A DNA stretch of 26,827 nucleotides from NCBI GenBank assembly GCA_016987375.1, contig PJRA01000353.1:323197-350023 (forward strand). The letters are read 5' to 3'. A model generated the notes under the pieces. It was given only the letters and a program-made list of their open reading frames with translations, made no database searches and was not told where the DNA came from. The stretch is from Brachionus koreanus. Lineage: Eukaryota; Rotifera; Eurotatoria; Ploima; Brachionidae. Both the position numbers and the translations under genes were made by a program. The stretch's first letter is position 1. Each line of letters starts with the position of its first letter. Shown here one piece after another: positions 18,879 to 26,827 of this stretch.

Positions 18879-21146
18879 CTACTCAAAATTGTTTGATTTT
18901 TTTATTTTACCTAAGATCTGGTTTAATTTAAGAAAATCAATTAGACATTTTTTAAAATTTTTGTTCAAACATACATAAACAAAAATTATAAGACTTGATG
19001 TAATTAAATAAATAAAATTTCCCGTTAAATAGTAATTTGTGCAAATTTTATTAATTTTTTCGCATTTTCCATTGTCTAGTTTTTCAAAAAAAATTATCAT
19101 ATTCAATAAAAGCTCAATACTTCTAAGTATAATTAAAATGGATAGATAAAGTATAATAATCATTGATGTTTTAAAGGTTAAATGGTTGACTTTTTTCACT
19201 CTTTGTTTCGAATTTGAATCAAGTTTTTGTATTAATGCCTTTTTTTTTATCAAGTTTGATCTAAATTTCAGCATTAGTAGAAAATCGAATACTGTTAAAA
19301 ATGAAACTAATAATATATCATTGACAAATAAATTTATACTGAATATTGCAAAATACAGAGGATTTTTCTTTTTTAAATCTATGTGATCTATAGATCTATA
19401 ATACATGTTAGGAGATGGATCAAACTTTCCTTTAAATGTATTTCTAATTGGAAATTCAGAATAAATGTTGTAAGCGGTGCTAAATGTTTCATAATTGATT
19501 TCACTACCAAGTACTTTATCGCAATTAAATATCAAACCATACAAGATTATTGAAATTAACAGTACTTTGAAGAAAAATTTTTTTTTGAATATCTCATTTG
19601 ATTTTGAGCTTATATTATTGTATCTTTCAAATGATATAAAAAAATTCAAAATATTCGAATAAGTTTTGATAACTCCGCCAATTAAATCAACCACGTAAAT
19701 TTCATAGTATTGAACAAAAAAAGCACGACTTATTTTGGGACAAAAAGATCCATTTTGAAAGGCGCATATGTTCAATGTGTGAAATAAATAAATAAATCCA
19801 AAAATGAAATTTAAAAGACTGTTAAAAAACATTAAATGATAAACTTTAATTGAATATTTGCTTAAAACAATTAGTTTTGATAAAATTATTATTGATAAAA
19901 AATTAGTTAAGATGCCAATTAGACTAAATACAGGAATTAAATAAAGTAGGAAAACAGACAAAATCTCAGTATGATAAAAAAAATCTAAATAATTTAATTC
20001 AGCTTTTGTATTTAAATTGAAATGACTGCATTTGTCAATCATTTTATAAAAATTACAAGCTTTACTTTTAAAATTTGAACAATAATTTTTTTCTTCCAAA
20101 ATTTTAAAACCAAAATCAGAATAAGATTGTTTAATTAGCCATAAATATAAACAAGAACAATTAAGACCAATATCTTCTGGTATTGGCAAAAGAAACCGAT
20201 TTTTTGGAAAATATTTGAAAAAACAAAAATCTTCATCAGGATATCTATAGTATTCGATATTTAAATTGATTGTTAAACTGTTATTTAAACCTGTTTCATT
20301 TTGATCAACTATTGTTCTAATACTGCTTAAAAATTTCATGCCATCTCTTTGATCAAGACGAAAATTTTGTTTTAAAACAATGTTTTTTAAAAAAATCATA
20401 TTTTCGAATATTTGCCTGCTTATTGATTTTAAATGTCCATTTATATAAATTGATTTTAATCTTTTGAAAATGTTTTTATTCAGTAAGTGTTCATCTAAGG
20501 ACGCTTTGTATAAATTGACAAATAGCATGTCTATTTCGCTATTGATATCTGTTGACTCATATGAAAATGTTAGCAAGTTTTTCTTGAAAATTGTATCAAC
20601 CACGCCATTAATATAAAAATTTTTAATTCTACTATTGGAAAAAAGAAAAGAACTTGTATTCAGACTATAAGTACAATCGAAATAAAAAATAAGATCATGG
20701 ACATGTTTGAAAATAGCAATTGAATTAGATGATAAATTTTTACCATTTGGAGAAAAATTTTCGAAAACTAGATTAATTTTAGATTGGGAAAATAAAAGAT
20801 CGATGATAAAATCATCGAATATATTCAAGTCACTTTTAATACCTTTTATATTTAAAAAATTTAAGTCAACTGAACTGTAACCATCAGAAATAGAGCTCAA
20901 ACTGAGAGAGTTATCTAAGTAAATAGGGTTTTTTGGTGAGAGAATAATTATTTTACTAATAATGTAAGAAATTTTTAAACAGTCAATATCAATTTCAGTA
21001 AACGAATTAAACTGCTCGATGTAAATATTCATCAAATTTGGAGTAAATTTTAGGCTCACAAATTTAGAAAATTGGTCACAGTTATTCTCTTGACTACGTA
21101 TTAAAAAACAATGACTTAAAATGTAATATACATAGACAAATTTCAT
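18879..21146 (-). CDS. leucine-rich-ectodomain 7TM receptor (divergent rhodopsin-like GPCR)
   Basis: A single intronless ORF of 755 codons, ATG at 21146, TAG at 18881-18879. Residues 1-18 look like a signal peptide. About 19-390 form an extracellular region rich in Leu, Ile, Asn and Phe, with irregular leucine-rich-repeat character, closing in an LRR C-cap-like Cys cluster (NCSCLYLWLIKQ near 329-340, more Cys at 356, 364, 373). Seven hydrophobic segments follow near 395-423 (with GILTN, like the GN of TM1), 434-456, 481-505 (followed by ERY, a DRY variant), 523-541, 597-626, 660-688 and 705-727. The TM7 NPxxY motif is not evident. This plan resembles LRR-bearing rhodopsin-family receptors, so a plasma-membrane signalling receptor is likely; the ligand is unknown. 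A truncated duplicate lies at 12454-13491. Confidence 0.82.
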   Translation of the reverse strand: MKFVYVYYILSHCFLIRSQENNCDQFSKFVSLKFTPNLMNIYIEQFNSFTEIDIDCLKISYIISKIIILSPKNPIYLDNSLSLSSISDGYSSVDLNFLNIKGIKSDLNIFDDFIIDLLFSQSKINLVFENFSPNGKNLSSNSIAIFKHVHDLIFYFDCTYSLNTSSFLFSNSRIKNFYINGVVDTIFKKNLLTFSYESTDINSEIDMLFVNLYKASLDEHLLNKNIFKRLKSIYINGHLKSISRQIFENMIFLKNIVLKQNFRLDQRDGMKFLSSIRTIVDQNETGLNNSLTINLNIEYYRYPDEDFCFFKYFPKNRFLLPIPEDIGLNCSCLYLWLIKQSYSDFGFKILEEKNYCSNFKSKACNFYKMIDKCSHFNLNTKAELNYLDFFYHTEILSVFLLYLIPVFSLIGILTNFLSIIILSKLIVLSKYSIKVYHLMFFNSLLNFIFGFIYLFHTLNICAFQNGSFCPKISRAFFVQYYEIYVVDLIGGVIKTYSNILNFFISFERYNNISSKSNEIFKKKFFFKVLLISIILYGLIFNCDKVLGSEINYETFSTAYNIYSEFPIRNTFKGKFDPSPNMYYRSIDHIDLKKKNPLYFAIFSINLFVNDILLVSFLTVFDFLLMLKFRSNLIKKKALIQKLDSNSKQRVKKVNHLTFKTSMIIILYLSILIILRSIELLLNMIIFFEKLDNGKCEKINKICTNYYLTGNFIYLITSSLIIFVYVCLNKNFKKCLIDFLKLNQILGKIKKSNNFE

Positions 21147-21527
21147 TTTTGAATTTTTAGTCTTTTTTTATTTAAATTTTTCTATTTAGATATTTTATAT
21201 TTTTAGAATTATCTTTGCTTTTAATATTAAAGAATTATTTTACATTAAATTGGTATCAAAAGCATTAAAGACTACACATTGGAATATTAAAATAAATAAA
21301 TCGATAAAACATTTTAAATTTTTTTTGGGTATGAATTTATTTTCAGTCTAGATACCTGGAATAAAATACCTATTGCAATTTAAATACTGACGTAAGCATA
21401 TTAAAAATTATACAGTATTCTTGATAATTTGACTTTAAAAATGCGGAATTTATCACAAATAAGACAAAACTTTATTTGTTTATCTTTACCAAGTTAAAGC
21501 TCCTTTTAAAAATAACTCACTTTTTTC

Positions 21528-21669
21528 TAGTGTTGGGAGTCGACTAAAGTCGACTAGGATTTTTTTTTAGTCGACTACAGTCGACCCGGAATTAAATCAG
21601 AGTCGACTTGAGTCGACTTAAAAAAAAATCCTAGTCGAGTCGACTCGTTTTGAAAAATTCCCATCACTA
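21528..21669. mobile_element. 142-bp hAT-like MITE with perfect 8-bp target duplication
   Basis: Termini TAGTGTTGGGA and (reverse complement of the right end) TAGTGATGGGA are hAT-type inverted repeats. The flanking 8-mers 21520-21527 and 21670-21677 are both cttttttc, an exact 8-bp duplication as expected for hAT. Seven GTCGAC hexamers make the element fold on itself almost end to end. No coding capacity. It differs internally from the MITE at 4726-4871 but shares the end motif. Confidence 0.85.
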
Positions 21670-21848
21670 CTTTTTTCCGTTAAAAATAATATTTTATTAT
21701 TTCTTAATATTTGGTGCTGCACCAAATGTATAATTCAAAAATGTTATTTAATTATTAAAAAATGTTAGTTTGTTTTTTAGTTTTGAACCAAGTTCTAAAT
21801 TGAGTTAAGACACAATCTATCTAATAATGGTTAATTTCATTTTATTTA

Positions 21849-22152
21849 GACGATTTTTACCAAATTTTTAAAATCTCATTAGAGTATATAGCAGGATAAA
21901 AAATATTCATCATGTGAAATGTTTCATCAAAAATATCTACTATCAAAATCAAGAAGCTGATATACAATATTTTAGGGAATAATAAATTTGTATTTTAGAT
22001 TTACTTTAACAGTAAACTCATTTGAAAAAAGCCAAAAAGAGTTTTTTATCGAGCTTATAAACCTATTGATTAAACACTTTGTAAATCATTCAGTAAAAAG
22101 GGATCTTTCTGAAACTAGTTATTTTAATCAAAATAAAATTTTTTGCTGTTAA
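21849..22152 (+). pseudogene. exon-like scraps of an unknown gene
   Basis: After a TTATTTAG, bases from about 21850 read DFYQIFKISLEYIAG and then, in another frame, RVYSRIKNIHHVKCFIKN up to a double stop near 21981. After TTTTAG at 21993-21998 a frame runs about 50 codons (FTLTVNSFEKSQKEFFIELI, then NLLIKHFVNHSVKR) to TAA at 22150-22152. The residue mix looks like globular protein, but joining the parts needs a frameshift. No family is recognised. Confidence 0.3.
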
Positions 22153-22525
22153 ACTATTTTTTTTTTCAAATTAACAATCTTTTATTTTGCACTATTTTAT
22201 CAACTGTCCAAACAATCAATTAATTTTTTATGAGTTGATATCCAATGTCTTGGCGCCCATTTTGAACCAATTTAAGAACTTCTAATCAAAAAAGACAAAA
22301 ATTTTGAGCTATTTTTGATCTAAATAAACTGTAATATATACAATTTTCCTCATCATAATTTATTTAAATTGAATTTTGAATATTCATTAAATAAATTGTT
22401 AATTAGCTTATGCCTTTCTAAATTTTACTACTAATAAAATAAAATTAAGACTATTTTCAAAAAAAAAATTTAATCTCCTATAAATTTGGTTCTGAAGAAA
22501 ATATAACATAAATTTTTTATTCCAG

Positions 22526-22925
22526 TTTAAAACACAAAAAGCGAGAACAAAGATGTGGAACGACAGCATAGTACAAAAATTAATTCGAACTCTAAGAGAT
22601 GACTTATACAAGCAAGAACTCTACAGATTAACAAGTCCTACTATACTTGAGAAAATTCAAAGTAGCCAAAATCAAAACAAAATGCCGAACTTGATCAAAA
22701 CACACATGAAAAATTTAAAACAACACAAAATACCATCATAACTGAATCGACTTTTGACCCTTCTTTTTTTTCTGTTTTTTTCTTATTCATTTAATCATTT
22801 AATTTAATTTAATTTTAAAAAATATATATAAAGTAATTTACAGACATAGTACTGTAAAAACTGTGTATGTCATCTCCTGTGACATTTGTATTTATTCGAC
22901 CAACTAAACTAAATTAATAAAGAAA
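22526..22925 (+). mobile_element. possible LINE 3' end with short terminal ORF
   Basis: From a possible TTCCAG acceptor, an open frame continues through MWNDSIVQKLIRTLRDDLYK to a stop at 22739-22741. A pyrimidine-rich stretch follows, then gtgacatttgtatttattcg and an A-rich end (actaaactaaattaataaag), similar in style to non-LTR 3' tails. Without a target duplication or a reverse-transcriptase block the call stays tentative; a small host exon is the alternative. Confidence 0.3.
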
Positions 22926-25900
22926 ATTTGTTCCAATAATTGTAAAAAATTTCACAGCTTTATTTTAAAAAAAAATCATTAAAACTTATTTGAGGGAAGT
23001 TATTAGACTTAAAGTTGATATGAATGACTAAAACTTATAATTTGGGAGACTAAAGTGACATGACCATTTTCGAAGTAGGTGATTTCTGCGTTAATAAAAA
23101 CAGTTTTTTTTTTTTGGCAAAACGTGATCTCGAGGCAAACATTTAAAATTAAATTTAAACTTGAATAAATTTTAAAATAAATTTTTAAAATTAATCTATT
23201 TTGTTTACCGCTTGAAAAATAAATTTCGAATCTAACAATCATAATTTTATGATTATAGGATATTTATGAAAGATATGTAAAAAAAAAAACTACTTTTTTA
23301 ATAAATTATAAAGAGCTAATCAAAAATGAATTAACACCATGAGTTTTTTGCTTTTTAGAAATATTTCAAATCTTGACATTAATCGAATAATTAAAGGAAA
23401 AAATTTTTTTAAAAAACGTGCTTTAGTGAGAAAAATTATATTTTAGATTATTTATTTAACTAAGATAATAAATACAAGATAAAATAATTCACTTTTAAAC
23501 GACTATTCAAAATATTATAAAGCAATAAAAGTAAATTTAATAATGTTTTATTTTAGTTGTCATTTAAAAAAAAAGGTTATTTTTTTCCTATTCAAAAGCA
23601 ACTTATACCTTTGTGTTTGCAAAAATGATTAAGCAATAGCAAAAATTCTTAAAAACGCACTCAGTCGTCCGTCCCTAGGCTCTGCTTAAAAAAATATTTG
23701 TCTAAAAAATACAATTATATTTCTGAATCGAGAACTCAGACAAATTTACCTAAAATTTAAAAATTAAAATTTTGAAAAACAAAATTTATATTAAAAATAA
23801 ATTAATCAAAAAAGAATAAAAAGAAAATTGAAATATCCAATTTTTTTCATTTGTTTGAAAAGGATTAAATTCGCAAAACTTTGAATAGATAGAGATGCAT
23901 ACAGTCATAAGTCCAAAATTTTGTGCCAAACAAATAAATAAATGATAGATACAAGTCACATTCAAATGGCTACTTGGTTAATTCAAAATTTAACAAAGTG
24001 ATCAATATTGGACACATAACTTAATTAAGTTTAAACAGCTAAGACAAACATTTGATTTTCTACTGCTGGTCTAATCTGACATATCTTTTAATATGCAAAT
24101 TAAGAGAAAAAATCGGTAGACAATACGCATATTTTGTTTGCTTACGGACAAAGCAGTACCAATAGCGGACTGTTTACATTAAAGTGAAACCAAGCGGAAT
24201 TGTTTTATTTTTTGAATATTTAGCCTAAATTGACAGTAAATTGACGTCTATTTTAAACGAGACGAAATGTCTTAAAAATAATTTTTTTTCTTCTCATTAA
24301 GAAACTCTAAATATTTACATATCTGTGCTACAAATTGAATTTTGTCATTATGTCTTTAAAAACACCTTATTTCATTCATATTCAAATGAACTGTTAAATT
24401 TTTCACAAAACGTCAATCGAATCTCTGGGTCGAATAAATTTGACTTAGAAAATTCCTGGCTGATTTAAAAATAGACTAATCTTGATTAGTGCCAAGACAC
24501 ACTTTATTAGAACTCTCTCCTAAGATAGCTGCATCTTAAAATAAACAGTTAAAAAAAGAAAATAGTTCTTAAAATTTGCGCACAAGTTTTTAAGTCAAAT
24601 CAAAAATAAACTTTTTTTTTATAATTTATTTATACTTTTCAAATTAAAATCGCATTAAAAAATTAATTAGAAATAATTTTTTGTGAATAAGAAAATATTA
24701 TTTAACTTTGAAATATTGAGAGTCAATCAAGTTTAAATAAAAATAAGTGTGTTTGTGTGTGTGTAGTTGTGTGTTTTTTTTTTTAATTTAATATTTTTGC
24801 CGGTAACCATGAAGACAAAAATAAATGACAAATTGTCTAATTACAGAATAATTTAGAGCTTACTACTCAAGATTTATGACTTGTAATAAATATTTCAAAT
24901 AGAGCTTTTAAATGTTTGAAGGACGTGGCTAGAGTGAGAGAATTTGCTTTTCAAGCACTTGGCTGAAATATCAAGCTAATAAAAAAATGATTTTTATAAA
25001 CATCTTAAGTCCAGGCGTATGAATAATTTAATTACTCTATTTTATAAAGGTAAATTTCAAGTTAGTTTTCAAGAATTGTTCACATTTAAATAAGTGATTT
25101 AAATATTTAGAATATAGAAGAACTAGAAAAAAAGAGTTGGCTTTATTGCGATTTAAAATTCAGACAGTATGCAGCAGGTAATTTTAGTCAATTTTAAATT
25201 ATGTAATCGAAATGAGTCATAATTTAAATTGGAGAAAATTTTTTTTTTCAAAACGTTTATATTGTCTTATTTGGTGTTTTGGTCGTGTTTTAAGAGCTTC
25301 TTATTAGTAACATTAAAAAAAGTACTTAAAAACTTTTTTTTGATTTGATTAAAAATTTGCTTGTCAAAAAAAATTCAAAATTTTATTCTTAAGAAAATTT
25401 TTTTTTGTCATTAAGAAATCTGAAAATTCAGAATGTTTAATTTTTAATGTTCGTTTTAGACTTTTTTTTGTTTAAAGATTCAAAATTTGGGCCCAAAAAA
25501 AATAAACTAAATAAATATAGGGAAAATTTTTTTATTCACTTTTAAAAATGTCTTAAGGTGTTGCGAAAAGCGTTTAGAAAAGAAAATTGTTTTCAGTAAC
25601 TGACATGTAAGAGCTAAAGTGGGTCATTTTCGCAACAATTACTTCCTTCAAGACCTAATTCTAAAAATAATCCATCAAACACAAGCGATAAAATTAGGAC
25701 GCATATCCCGATAATTTTGTAATGAGATATATCATTACAACTTAATCAAAGATAAATAACTTAATTAAAAACTTAAAGTAATTTCATTTAATATGTGGCG
25801 ATTATTTAATCTAAAATTAAGTTTCCTTGTAAGCTTTAGTCAAAATATTTCACCTTATTTAATAATCCAGCGACAAATATGCGCTTCAAAAAAAACAATC

Positions 25901-26827
25901 ACCTATCACTTAGGTATTAGGCTAAGTATCTTATTATAAAACAGTTTTAATTGCAAGTTTATTTATAAATAACTGGAATATCAAGGTGTTTTCGTTTTGT
26001 TTTTGTGATACAAATATTTTTGTCGAGAAAAGATAGATTTTTTAAATATTTTCTAGCTATTAATTTAAATCTAATTAGAAATAACTATTTAAAGTGGCCG
26101 ATTTGAAAGGTACTCGAGCAAGTTTTGAGAACGGCTGAAATAGTCAGGCTCGTTTAGAGCTATTATTTTTGACCGCTTGAAATTTTAATTCAATTTTAAA
26201 TGGTCTTAAATTGTTTCAATTGCGTTTCAGACTAATAGGATTAAGCTCGGCCATTAACAAGCATTTAATTTTGGTCTAGAATTCAAATGTTGTAATTAAT
26301 AAATTTTTTTTCTCCAGAATGCTTTATTTAAAAATAAAAAAGTTAAGCCTGTAATCAACAATTATTTTCATTAAAAATTCAATCAATAATTTTATTTAAA
26401 TCTTTTTTACTATTTCTTCAACTCGATTTTTTTAAAACAAATTTTATTGCAACTTTCATATTTTCTGGATTTGAAATTTTCAAAATTGAAATTTTAATGA
26501 AATAATATTTTTATAGAAATTTCAAAATCTAATTAAAAAGTAAACAATCAATCTTAGAATAGAATGTTTCTACTAGAATTTTCCAATTTATTTTTATGCA
26601 ACTTTTTTAATTTTTAATTTTCTTATCAACTTTTATTTAATTAGAATTTTAAATTAAGCTTAACATTAAATGATTTAGCAATCTTACATTAAAATCAAAA
26701 TTATATTAAATCTTTCTTTATTTCTTCTTGAATTATTTAATTTATTCTGGGGTAATTTTAAAGCTAAAATTTTTAAATTTTATAGTGCTTTTTATAAAGA
26801 TTAAAAAATCCAAAAAAAAATATTATT
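22926..26827. other. 3.9 kb without a supported gene
   Basis: Very A/T-rich DNA with short frames only. Items seen: an octamer-like ATGCAAAT near 24093-24100, an 11-bp inverted repeat (tgttgcgaaaa / ttttcgcaaca) at 25559-25637, and the TG microsatellite listed separately. No tRNA, rRNA or conserved protein is recognised. Confidence 0.45.
24747..24773 (+). repeat. (TG)n microsatellite
   Basis: An interrupted TG run of about 27 bases (gtgtgtttgtgtgtgtgtag...), followed by a T tract. Confidence 0.8.

Noticed and set aside
19186..19386. 66-codon plus-strand ORF
   Set aside because: Antisense inside the 755-codon receptor gene.
24093..24100. ATGCAAAT octamer as an snRNA promoter
   Set aside because: No proximal element, TATA box or snRNA-like sequence follows; expected by chance in A/T-rich DNA.

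Overview
The window is very AT-rich metazoan nuclear DNA. Genes are sparse and are either intronless or split by tiny GT-AG introns (42-81 nt). Much of the rest is decayed mobile DNA. A small-genome invertebrate such as a monogonont rotifer would fit the combination of very short introns, high AT and an intronless leucine-rich 7TM receptor. That assignment is inference and no marker here proves it.

Layout. 0-0.4 kb: scraps of a decayed minus-strand coding region. 1.29-2.70 kb: a 1.4-kb DNA-transposon relic with perfect 26-bp terminal inverted repeats. 2.75-3.51 kb: a mariner transposase pseudogene. 4.0-6.0 kb: a seven-exon HSPA14-type (non-canonical Hsp70) gene that reads through without a break to a 495-aa product; its third intron holds a 146-bp hAT-like MITE. 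7.1-8.3 kb and 17.1-17.8 kb: two copies of one unit, each with a TATA box, a short minus-strand ORF, a poly(A) signal and a mariner remnant. 8.4-9.2 kb: a GC-richer retroelement tail between 82-bp direct repeats. 9.6-11.3 kb: a stop-riddled LINE reverse transcriptase, crossed by a 34-N assembly gap. 12.45-13.5 kb: a truncated receptor pseudogene split by a 217-bp retroposon. About 14.0 kb: a tRNA-like SINE. 15.9-16.8 kb: a broken STN1-like (telomeric CST complex) gene. 18.9-21.1 kb: the intact 755-aa receptor. 21.53-21.67 kb: a second hAT-like MITE with a perfect 8-bp target duplication. 21.8-22.9 kb: exon-like scraps. 22.9-26.8 kb: no supported gene.

The repeat unit and the receptor occur twice, in the same order and orientation (7.1 then 12.5 kb; 17.1 then 18.9 kb). 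This suggests an old tandem segmental duplication of roughly 8-10 kb, later disrupted on the left by the LINE, the retroposon and the SINE. The most novel item is the short ORF. Its two copies (34 aa and 127 aa) differ by six substitutions in the alignable codons, and all six are silent on the minus strand, although the flanks have diverged with indels. One copy has grown a 29-residue tandem repeat.

Likely functional genes: the HSPA14-type gene (co-translational folding), the 755-aa receptor, and perhaps the short-ORF pair. They show no pathway link.
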